From assembly GCA_013349695.1 (NCBI GenBank), contig DUZD01000196.1, positions 1 to 8,374 on the forward strand: a stretch of DNA of 8,374 nt. Reading direction: 5' to 3'. The stretch comes from Rhodospirillaceae bacterium (GTDB lineage: Bacteria; Pseudomonadota; Alphaproteobacteria; Rhodospirillales; 2-02-FULL-58-16). Shown here in pieces: positions 1 through 6,159 of this stretch. The position numbers and the translations under genes are program-made. The first letter of the stretch is position 1. Every line of letters begins with the position of its first letter. The notes below the pieces were generated by a model. It searched no databases, was not told the DNA's origin, and saw only the letters and a program-made list of their open reading frames with translations.

Positions 1-51
1 TTACGATGGTCTCGCCTCCAGCCGTGCGCGTCGGCTACACTGAAACATCGA

Positions 52-68
52 CACCGGCCAAGCCGGTG
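52..68. repeat. GC-rich 7-bp inverted repeat, hairpin
   Basis: CACCGGC (52-58) and GCCGGTG (62-68) are perfect inverted copies around a CAA loop. No T-run follows on either strand, so it is not a standard intrinsic terminator. It lies in the leader of the presumed divergent gene or in the shared regulatory region. Its function is unknown. Confidence 0.6.
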
Positions 69-91
69 GACGGAAAACTCTGTCCGGTACC

Positions 92-120
92 TTGAAATCG
101 GACATGAGAGAGCATTTCAA
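92..120. promoter_or_regulatory. Inverted repeat, possible operator upstream of hemC
   Basis: TTGAAAT (92-98) and ATTTCAA (114-120) form a perfect 7-bp inverted repeat with half-site centres 22 bp apart, about two helical turns. That geometry suits a dimeric regulator binding one face of the DNA, but no known regulator motif is recognised and a chance repeat is possible. Confidence 0.3.
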
Positions 121-265
121 ATTTAGTCGGCGCCGGCCGATTCTTTTCAACGTGGATATGCACTAGATTAGTTATAAAAAAACCGATAAAGCTCTTTTTT
201 CTATTCGGATGCGGACTTTACTCTGTACGCCACCATGCAATCACATTCCAGATCATCATCGCCGC

Positions 266-1210
266 ATGACAGCCGCGCCTGGTAGTTGTTTGCGCATCGG
301 CACCCGGGGCAGTCCCCTGGCCCTGGCCCAGACGCGGCAAGTGCGTGAGCGCTTGCTGGCGGCGCATGAGAGTTTGCGCGGACCGGAAAAGGTCGAAATC
401 GTCGTCATCAAGACCACCGGCGACAAGATCTTCGACCGCCCCCTATCGGAAATCGGCGGCAAGGGGCTGTTCAGCAAGGAAATCGACGAGGCGATGCTGG
501 AAGGACGCATCGAACTGGCGGTGCACTCCGTCAAGGACCTGCCCACTTGGTTTGCCGACGGTATCCACCTGCCCTGCGTCTTGGCTCGGGAAGACGCGCG
601 CGACGCTTTCATTTCCCACAAGGCGACCAGCATTGCCGCTCTGCCGGCGAACAGCGTGGTCGGCACCACTTCGCTCAGGCGCCAGGCGCAGATCCTCCAC
701 CGCCGTCCCGACCTCAGGATCACCGCCTTTCGCGGCAACGTCGCGACTCGGCTCGGGAAACTGGACCAAGGCGTGGTCGACGCCACCTTGCTGGCGCTGG
801 CCGGGCTTAAGCGCTTGCACTGCGAGGACAAGGCCACCGCCATCATCGAAGCCGACGAGATCCTGCCGGCGGTCGGGCAGGGAGCCGTCGGCGTCACTTG
901 CCGCGCCGATGACGCAAGGGTCAACGCCTTGCTGGCGCCGCTCAACGATCGCCAAACGATGACGCGGGTGACGGCGGAACGGGCCTTTCTGGAAGTCCTG
1001 GACGGATCCTGTCGGACGCCGATCGGCGCTTTGGCGGAATTCGTTGACGGCGACACCCTGGTTCTTCGCGGTCTGATTGCCCGTCCCGACGGTTCGGAGT
1101 TGCTGAGAGCCGAGCGAATCGGCGCCGCCGCCACGGCGGCGGCGATGGGAAACGACGCCGGCGATGAATTGCGAAGGCGTGCCGGGCACGGTTTTTTCCA
1201 ACAGCACTAG
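266..1210 (+). CDS. hemC: Hydroxymethylbilane synthase (porphobilinogen deaminase)
   Basis: The enzyme condenses four porphobilinogen molecules into hydroxymethylbilane in cytosolic heme biosynthesis. Counting from ATG 266, the 314-aa protein shows the N-terminal LRIGTRGSPLALAQ signature, a KTTGDKI segment, GGKGLFSKEID, the HSVKDLP motif with the catalytic aspartate at about residue 91, TTSLRRQAQ, FRGNVATRL and GSCRTPIG with the cysteine that carries the dipyrromethane cofactor at residue 249 (codon 1010-1012). Both residues sit seven positions later than in E. coli HemC (Asp84, Cys242), so the enzyme looks complete and active. An in-frame ATG at 209 would add 19 residues; 266 is preferred because the conserved core begins nine residues later and family length fits, though neither start has a strong Shine-Dalgarno site. 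hemD follows after 68 bp, probably in the same transcript. Confidence 0.96.
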   Translation: MTAAPGSCLRIGTRGSPLALAQTRQVRERLLAAHESLRGPEKVEIVVIKTTGDKIFDRPLSEIGGKGLFSKEIDEAMLEGRIELAVHSVKDLPTWFADGIHLPCVLAREDARDAFISHKATSIAALPANSVVGTTSLRRQAQILHRRPDLRITAFRGNVATRLGKLDQGVVDATLLALAGLKRLHCEDKATAIIEADEILPAVGQGAVGVTCRADDARVNALLAPLNDRQTMTRVTAERAFLEVLDGSCRTPIGALAEFVDGDTLVLRGLIARPDGSELLRAERIGAAATAAAMGNDAGDELRRRAGHGFFQQH

Positions 1211-1278
1211 ATATTTATGTCCTATACTGATTAAGAATCGGCAGCGGCCAAACTTGAAATCGTGGAGATAGGGCTCGC

Positions 1279-2028
1279 ATGCGCGTTCTCGTCACCCGAC
1301 CCAGGGAAGATGGTGAGAAGCTGGCTGACGTCCTAAGGACGCGGGGGATCGAGGTTCTCCTGGAGCCGCTGCTTTGCGTCGAATACCTTGAGGGTCCCGG
1401 CTTGGACCTGGACGGGGTTCAGGCGCTTGTCGTGACCAGCGCCAACGGCCTGCGCGCTTTCGCCCGCCGCGACAGCCGCCGCGGCCTGCCGGTTTACGCC
1501 GTCGGCGACGCTTCGGCGCAAGCGGCGGCGGAAGCGGGGTTTTCGCGGATCATCAGCGCCGCCGGCGACATCGAGGCGCTGGCGCGCTTGATCGGCGAGC
1601 GGGTCGATCCGGCGAAAGGCGCCCTGTTGCATGCTTCCGGAACGGTCGTGGCTGGTGATCTGGGCGGTGTCCTGGCCGCCGCTGGGTTGACCTATCGCCG
1701 GCAGGTGCTTTACCGTGCCAACCAAGCGAAAAGCCTGTCCGCGGCCGTCGTTCGGGCCTTGCGGGCCGGCGTCGTCGACGGGGTGCTTTTTTTTTCTCCC
1801 AAAACCGCTACAATCTTTGTTATTTTGATCCGCAAGGCGGATCTGGAGTATGGTTGCGGAGAGATGACCGCGTTCTGCCTCAGTCCGGCGGTGGCCGAAA
1901 CGGCGCGGACCTTGACGTGGCTCCATCTTTTAGTGGCGTCTCGTCCGGATCAGGATGCTATGGTGGAAGCTATTGAAAGTCATCGGGTATTGATAGAGAA
2001 TGGCGGCGGCCGGGGGCGGCGGACGTAA
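1279..2028 (+). CDS. hemD: Uroporphyrinogen-III synthase
   Basis: The enzyme closes hydroxymethylbilane to uroporphyrinogen III with inversion of ring D, the step after HemC. The protein has 249 residues, normal for the family. Sequence conservation in this family is low, but the usual landmarks are present: N-terminal VLVTRPRED, TSANGL at about 53-58, the AVGDASAQAA segment near 74-83, LLHASG in the second lobe and FFSPKTA at 171-177. The position directly after hemC confirms the call. The ATG at 1279 has GGAG at 1264-1267 and a closer GGG at 1271-1273. The codons for the FFSP motif contain a run of nine T (1787-1795), a possible slippage site. The 3' end runs close to the next gene and overlaps its longest possible reading frame. 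Confidence 0.94.
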   Translation: MRVLVTRPREDGEKLADVLRTRGIEVLLEPLLCVEYLEGPGLDLDGVQALVVTSANGLRAFARRDSRRGLPVYAVGDASAQAAAEAGFSRIISAAGDIEALARLIGERVDPAKGALLHASGTVVAGDLGGVLAAAGLTYRRQVLYRANQAKSLSAAVVRALRAGVVDGVLFFSPKTATIFVILIRKADLEYGCGEMTAFCLSPAVAETARTLTWLHLLVASRPDQDAMVEAIESHRVLIENGGGRGRRT

Positions 2029-2083
2029 AAGGCGCCAGCCCCGGCTCGGCAGCGGAACAACGAGTAACGAAAAAGGTGGCGGC

Positions 2084-3457
2084 ATGACCAACGGATCCAA
2101 AGAAGGGGAAACCCCCGGCGGTGTCTCCGGCGAGGAGTCCGATCCTTCCAACGGCCCAACTCTCGACGCGAAAGCGGGGAAAACCCCCGGCGGTGTCTCC
2201 GGCGAGGGGTCCGATCCTTCCAACGGCCCAATTCTTGACGCGAAAGCGGGGAAAACCCCCGGCGGTGTCTCCGGCGAGGAGTCCGATCCTTCCAACGGCC
2301 CAATTCTCGACGCGCAAGTGGTGGATTCAAGTCAACCCAAGAAAAAGAGTGGCCACAATGCCGCTTTTCTGTGGACGGGTTTGGGCCTGGCGGTTTTGAG
2401 CGGTATCGCTTACTATGTCGCTTGGCCGCCGCGGCCGCCATCCGACGCCGCTCCCCCGCCCCTGATGGCGGAAACTTCCTCTCACAGCTCTGGCGCGAAC
2501 GCGGCAAGCGAGCCGGCGAAGACATCCCAAGAAAAGATTCCGAAAGGCGCCGGCAACGTGCTGGGTGATTTAAAGGCGGAAAAAGCCCGCTCCAGCTCTC
2601 AGTTGAGCCTGTTGCTGGAAAGGGTGAAACGCCTCGAGCAGGCTCTCGGGCAGGTTAAAAAGATGATCGGGGCAACGACGCTTCCCGCCGAGGCCGCTAA
2701 AGCCAAAGAGTCCTTGAAACGGCTGAATGAGCGCCTTGCCAGCTTGCAGAAACAAGATGGGAAATTGCTCAGCCGTGTTAACCGTCTGGAAAAGACCGGC
2801 GGCGTCGTGGCGAAGGCCGGCGGCGCCGGTAAGGAGGCGAAACGGCTCTCCGCCTCCGTCGCCAAGATGGAACAGCGGTTGGCATCCTTGGAAAATACCG
2901 GTGTCCGAGGCTCCGGGTTAACGGCCGGAGGGCGAAAAATGGTGCTGGCCATCGGCCAATTGCGCGAGGCCCTCGGCGGCGCCTCGCCTTTCGCCAAGGA
3001 GCTTGCGGGGTTGAAATCGGCGGCCGTGAAAGAGCCGGACATCATCAAGGCGATTGCCGTGCTGGAGCCTTTCTCCGGCAAGGGCATCCCGACGCTGGCA
3101 TCGTTACGCCAGCGATTCGATGATATGGCCGGAAAGGTCTTCACTTCCTCCGTGGCCCTGAAAGGCGACAGGTGGTTTGAACGGACCGTCAACAAACTGA
3201 CCTTGCTGGTGGCCTTGCGCCGGACTGCCGACGACAAAGCCAGCGACGCGGCCGACGCTGTCGTCGCCCGTGTCGAGGCGAATCTCGCGGCCGGCAATCT
3301 CAAGCAATCCGTCGCGGCGCTGGAACGCCTCAGTGAGGAGCCGGCGGCGGTGGCGGCGCCTTGGCTCGCGGATGCACGGGCGCGGCTGAAAGCGGAGCGG
3401 GTGAAGGCGTCGCTGCACGTCTTTGCCGTTTCCCTTCTCGGCTCGCGGCCAGAGTAG
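2084..3457 (+). CDS. mic60: Alphaproteobacterial Mic60 (mitofilin homologue, COG4223 type)
   Basis: From ATG 2084 the product has 457 residues. Order: a polar Pro/Gly/Ser/acidic N-terminal extension with three 24-residue repeats (about residues 10-80), a single hydrophobic segment at about 94-114 (WTGLGLAVLSGIAYYVAW), a proline-rich linker, long heptad-like Leu/Lys/Glu stretches (about 165-285) predicted as coiled coil, and a C-terminal mitofilin-like domain containing the GIPTLASLRQRF motif near 333-344. Family members are inner-membrane proteins with a periplasmic coiled coil, implicated in shaping intracytoplasmic membranes and related to mitochondrial Mic60. The position between hemD and hemY is the known alphaproteobacterial context. 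ATG 2084 is chosen because AGGTGG lies about five bases ahead; an ATG at 2000 would add 28 residues and overlap hemD by 29 bp. The membrane topology is inferred from family knowledge. Confidence 0.88.
   Translation: MTNGSKEGETPGGVSGEESDPSNGPTLDAKAGKTPGGVSGEGSDPSNGPILDAKAGKTPGGVSGEESDPSNGPILDAQVVDSSQPKKKSGHNAAFLWTGLGLAVLSGIAYYVAWPPRPPSDAAPPPLMAETSSHSSGANAASEPAKTSQEKIPKGAGNVLGDLKAEKARSSSQLSLLLERVKRLEQALGQVKKMIGATTLPAEAAKAKESLKRLNERLASLQKQDGKLLSRVNRLEKTGGVVAKAGGAGKEAKRLSASVAKMEQRLASLENTGVRGSGLTAGGRKMVLAIGQLREALGGASPFAKELAGLKSAAVKEPDIIKAIAVLEPFSGKGIPTLASLRQRFDDMAGKVFTSSVALKGDRWFERTVNKLTLLVALRRTADDKASDAADAVVARVEANLAAGNLKQSVAALERLSEEPAAVAAPWLADARARLKAERVKASLHVFAVSLLGSRPE
2111..2322 (+). repeat. Three tandem 72-bp direct repeats inside mic60
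   Basis: Units begin at 2111, 2183 and 2255, each opening with ACCCCCGGCGGTGTCTCCGG. The first two full 72-bp units differ at three positions; the third matches for about 60 bp before it diverges after GACGCG. The unit is exactly 24 codons, so copy number changes keep the frame. Each encodes TPGGVSGE(E/G)SDPSNGP(T/I)LDA followed, in the first two, by KAGK. Confidence 0.95.
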
Positions 3458-3462
3458 CCTCG

Positions 3463-4815
3463 ATGTTGCGCGCTCTTCGTTTCCTGGCGATTCTTGCGGT
3501 ACTAGTATGGCTCGCCTTGTGGTTGGCTGATCAGCCGGGGTCGGTGATCCTGAACTGGCGGGGATACCGTTTGGATACTTCCTTCGCCCTGATGCTGGTC
3601 GCTGTCGCCGTGATCGCCATCATCGTGGCTCTGGTTTACCGGCTGTGGATTAATATTCTCGGCCTGCCGTCGCGGATCATTCGGTCGCGCCGAGAAAAGC
3701 GCCGCCGGCGTGGCTACCTGGCTTTGACGCGGGGCATGGTGGCGGTCGCCGCCGGCGATCCCGATGACGCCTCGCGTCAAGTCAAGCGAGCCGAGGGATT
3801 GCTGGGCGAGCCGCCGCTGACCATGTTGCTGTCGGCCCAGGCCGCCCAACTCACCGATGACGAGACGGCGGCCGGTAAGCATTTTTCGGCGATGCTTGAT
3901 AATCCGGAAACCGAGTTTTTGGGCCTGCGAGGACTGCTCAACCAAGCCATGAAGCGCGACGATTGGCGCGAAGCCTTGAAACTGGCCCGCCGGGCCTACC
4001 GTGTTCGGCCGAAAAGCCGCTGGGTGGCCTCGACGCTGTTCGACATGCTGACGCGGGCCGGCCATTGGGCCGAAGCCGAGGCGACGCTCACCGAGTCCGT
4101 CAAACACCATCTGGTGGGACAGGCCGACGGACACGGCCGCCAGGCCGCTTTGAAATTTCAGCGATCCCTGGAGGCTCGGGAACAGGGGAACGATGCCGAG
4201 GCCGTGAAGTGCGCGAGCCAGGCTCACGACATGGATCCGGGATTTATTCCGGCGGCTGTCATCAAGGCCCGTTCCCTGGTCGATTCCGGCAAGATGCGCA
4301 AGGCCGCTTCGTTGATCGAGTTGGCCTGGCAACTCCAGCCCCACCCCGATTTTGTTCATGTCTACTGGGCTGCCAAGGGGGCGAACGACGCCGCGCAGAA
4401 GTTTAAAGCCACCCAGCACCTGGCGGGATTAAAACCGGATCACCCGGAAAGCTGTATCGCCGTCGCGGCGGCGGCCTTGGAAGCACGGATGTGGGACAAG
4501 GCGAGGGAGTATTTGCAGCCCATGGTGGCGAGCGGCGGCTCCGTCAGGGCGTGCCGTTTGATGGCCGAGCTGGAGGAATCCGAACACGGCGATCCGGCGC
4601 GCGGGCGCGAGTGGCTGATGCGGGCCTCGCATGCCGATCCCAATCCGGCTTGGGTTTGCAATCATTGCGGTAACGCGGTGGCGGAATGGAGTGCACTCTG
4701 CGGCAAATGTGGGAATTTCGACAGTTTTGCCTGGCGGGCGCCGGCGCATATCGTCAGCCTGGCAAGCGAAGAGGCGGAAATGCCGGCCGCTCTTACGGCC
4801 AGGGCAAACGAATAA
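3463..4815 (+). CDS. hemY: HemY-type membrane TPR protein with C-terminal zinc ribbon
   Basis: The 450-aa product has two N-terminal hydrophobic helices (about residues 5-24 and 40-63), a very basic cytoplasmic-facing stretch (RSRREKRRRRGY) and then helical TPR-like repeats with alternating Ala/Gly/Leu patterns to about residue 390. This is the HemY_N plus TPR layout of the proteobacterial HemY family, a heme-cluster protein whose exact role is unsettled; it is not the Bacillus HemY protoporphyrinogen oxidase. The C-terminus carries Cys399, Cys402, Cys413 and Cys416 in a CxxC-x10-CxxC arrangement with intervening Trp409, a rubredoxin-like zinc ribbon resembling that of LapB/YciM. ATG 3463 is used: it sits five bases after the mic60 stop, indicating translational coupling. 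Extending to TTG 3361 would overlap mic60 by about 97 bp with no homology support. Confidence 0.92.
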   Translation: MLRALRFLAILAVLVWLALWLADQPGSVILNWRGYRLDTSFALMLVAVAVIAIIVALVYRLWINILGLPSRIIRSRREKRRRRGYLALTRGMVAVAAGDPDDASRQVKRAEGLLGEPPLTMLLSAQAAQLTDDETAAGKHFSAMLDNPETEFLGLRGLLNQAMKRDDWREALKLARRAYRVRPKSRWVASTLFDMLTRAGHWAEAEATLTESVKHHLVGQADGHGRQAALKFQRSLEAREQGNDAEAVKCASQAHDMDPGFIPAAVIKARSLVDSGKMRKAASLIELAWQLQPHPDFVHVYWAAKGANDAAQKFKATQHLAGLKPDHPESCIAVAAAALEARMWDKAREYLQPMVASGGSVRACRLMAELEESEHGDPARGREWLMRASHADPNPAWVCNHCGNAVAEWSALCGKCGNFDSFAWRAPAHIVSLASEEAEMPAALTARANE

Positions 4816-4859
4816 ATTCGGTGACACCATAGAGCATACTTGATTCCAATACCGAATTT
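4814..4859. repeat. 9-bp perfect inverted repeat at the hemY stop codon
   Basis: AAATTCGGT (4814-4822) and ACCGAATTT (4851-4859) are perfect inverted copies separated by 28 bases. The left arm overlaps the hemY TAA. A hairpin here could mark the 3' end of the heme-cluster mRNA, but no T-run follows, so it would be a factor-dependent terminator, a 3'-stabilising structure or a protein site. Which of these is not decidable here. Confidence 0.5.
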
Positions 4860-5045
4860 CCGCCTGGCCCAAGGGGATGGCTTGTTTAAGCTTTTCGCCG
4901 TTGCAAGTGGAACTCGCTTGGATTTGCGGAGCCCGCAATTCCGCTCGCGCGGTGCCGCGAAGCGGTAGCCTTGACTTCCCCTGGGATCACCCCTTCGGCA
5001 GGAAATGAACGGCTGATCATTACGCCGTCCGCGGAGGGCAAGCCG

Positions 5046-5085
5046 GTGGAATTCCACTTACAAGATCGAGGAATTCTTGTTTATT
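5046..5085 (+). promoter_or_regulatory. Candidate promoter with 12-bp palindrome for the acyltransferase-deacetylase pair
   Basis: GTGGAATTCCAC at 5046-5057 is a perfect 12-bp palindrome. Directly after it come TTACAA (5058-5063) and, 16 bp later, TTTATT (5080-5085), a weak but possible -35/-10 pair ending about 27 bp before the ATG at 5112. A palindrome touching the -35 box is where a repressor or activator could act. The remaining 4860-5045 stretch shows no credible ORF and no RNA gene that I recognise. Confidence 0.3.
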
Positions 5086-5111
5086 GCCCTTGCGGCGGCG
5101 AGATTTGAAAA

Positions 5112-6131
5112 ATGTTTCGTCTCATCATCAAGGATTTCGGCGCCGACGAGTGGTCCAAGGTCGTCGCGCCTTTTGCCGATCTCAGCTTGATGCAGTGCTG
5201 GGCCTACGCCGAAGCCAAGGCCAGAACCGGTCCCTGGCGGGCGGAGCGAGGCGTATTTTACGACGGTCAATGCGAGGTTGGCGCCTTTCAGGCCCTTGTC
5301 CGTTCCCTGCCGCTGGTTGCCGGCGGGTTGGCGTGGATCAACCGGGCCCCTTTGTGGCGCCGCGACGGCGAGACGGAAGAACAATCGCTGGTCGCCATGA
5401 TGGCGGAATTGCGGGCCCATTACGCCGATCGGGGGCGCATGTATCTGCGCCTGGCGCCGCCGGCTCCGGAAGGAAAGCTCGCCGCCGGCGCCCTCCGCGA
5501 AGCCGGGCTGTCGCCGGCGGGAACGCTCGGATGGTCCTCGGCGGTGCTTGATCTGACGGCGCCCTTGGAAGATCTGCGCAAAGGCCTAGGGCAGAAATGG
5601 CGCAACTGTCTTAACAAGGCGGAACGATTGCCAGTCGAGGTCAGGAGCGGCTGCGGCGAGGAGCTCTTTACGGCTTTTCTCGAAAGCCACGCCCATCTGA
5701 CCGCCGATCGCGACTTCGCCACCAGCGTCACGGTGGACCTTCTCAGGGCCTTGCAGGGGTTGCTGCCGGAGGGGGGCAAGCTGGAGGCGTTCCTCGCCTA
5801 TCAAAAGGAAATGCCGGTGGGATCGGTCCTCATCGCCAAATATGGCGACGCCTGCGAATACCTGGCCGGCCACACCAGCGCCGAGGGACGGCGGCTGAAC
5901 GCCGGGCAATTGTTGTTGTGGCGGGCGGTCGCGGCGATGAAGGAACAAGGGTTCCGCCGCTTCGATTTGGGCGGCATGGACGCGGTCCTGTCGCCGCGGG
6001 GCATCTACCGTTTCAAGGGCGGACTGGGCGGTAAGCCTTACCGGCTGGCGCCCGAATTGGAGGCGGTCGGCGGCGGGCCGCTGGGCCGGTTGGTTCGCTG
6101 GCGGGCGCGCCGGGCGCGGGCGGCGGCATGA
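5112..6131 (+). CDS. FemAB/BioF2-like GNAT acyltransferase
   Basis: The 339-aa product resembles the FemAB-like GNAT family (Acetyltransf_6/BioF2 type), which transfers acyl or aminoacyl groups onto cell-envelope substrates such as peptidoglycan precursors or polysaccharides. Supporting motifs: an N-terminal segment ending in LMQCWAYAEAK typical of the first GNAT-like lobe, KWRNCLNKAE at 162-171 matching the family's characteristic W-R-N-x-x-x-K-A pattern, a central GSVLIAKYGDACEYLAGHTS segment (about 238-257), and FDLGGMDAVLSPRGIYRFKGGLGG (about 284-307) matching the terminal LGG...FK.G.GG motif. No signal peptide or membrane helix is visible, so the protein is probably cytoplasmic. The very basic C-terminus (RWRARRARAAA) may touch membrane or nucleic acid. 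Its stop is followed after 28 bp by a polysaccharide deacetylase, suggesting a shared envelope substrate. The specific acyl donor and acceptor cannot be told. Confidence 0.82.
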   Translation: MFRLIIKDFGADEWSKVVAPFADLSLMQCWAYAEAKARTGPWRAERGVFYDGQCEVGAFQALVRSLPLVAGGLAWINRAPLWRRDGETEEQSLVAMMAELRAHYADRGRMYLRLAPPAPEGKLAAGALREAGLSPAGTLGWSSAVLDLTAPLEDLRKGLGQKWRNCLNKAERLPVEVRSGCGEELFTAFLESHAHLTADRDFATSVTVDLLRALQGLLPEGGKLEAFLAYQKEMPVGSVLIAKYGDACEYLAGHTSAEGRRLNAGQLLLWRAVAAMKEQGFRRFDLGGMDAVLSPRGIYRFKGGLGGKPYRLAPELEAVGGGPLGRLVRWRARRARAAA

Positions 6132-6159
6132 AAGTGGGTATTAGGGCGGCGGAGCCGTA

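Larger units (their letters stand above)
1..265. other. Intergenic region upstream of hemC, probably between divergent genes
   Basis: No convincing gene lies here. On the - strand, GGAGG at 19-15 reads like a Shine-Dalgarno site for a gene that would start at or just past the left edge. In related alphaproteobacteria the divergent neighbour of hemC is usually tsaD (gcp), but none of its coding sequence is visible, so this is inference. The region also holds two inverted repeats (annotated separately) and an AT-rich stretch at about 165-200 with TTATAA at 172-177, a possible -10 for hemC without a good -35 partner. The exact promoter cannot be fixed from sequence alone. Confidence 0.5.

Noticed and set aside
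209..265. Upstream ATG extending hemC by 19 residues
   Set aside because: The extra peptide (MRTLLCTPPCNH...) has no family match, and the conserved LRIGTRGSPLAL core starts nine residues after ATG 266. Neither start has a strong SD, so it is not fully excluded.
256..1207. Long open frames on the - strand and other + frames across hemC
   Set aside because: They are antisense or shifted copies of GC-rich hemC codons, rich in Arg/Ser/Pro, without ribosome binding sites or recognisable domains.
91..1262. CTTGAAATCG found at 91-100 and again at 1253-1262, ahead of hemC and hemD
   Set aside because: A shared 10-mer is expected many times by chance in a sequence of this length, so it is not evidence for a common operator.
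2000..2083. Longer mic60 start at ATG 2000
   Set aside because: It overlaps hemD by 29 bp and adds a low-complexity Gly/Arg peptide; ATG 2084 has a better placed AGGTGG. It remains a possible alternative.
2111..2322. CRISPR array or regulatory repeat cluster
   Set aside because: The units are directly adjacent with no spacers, 72 bp long and inside a clear coding frame.
1930..2525. Antisense frames over the mic60 repeats with repeated RRELGRWKDRTPRRR-type peptides
   Set aside because: The peptide repeats only mirror the 72-bp DNA repeats of mic60; all three frames of a repeat stay open when its unit is a multiple of three and lacks stops.
3361..3462. TTG start extending hemY into mic60
   Set aside because: The added 34 residues are translated from mic60 codons in another frame; the ATG at 3463 leads straight into the expected first membrane helix.
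4936..4967. Imperfect GC hairpin around CCGCTCGCGCGG...CCGCGAAGCGG as hemY terminator
   Set aside because: Pairing is interrupted, the loop is very short and no T-run follows on either strand.
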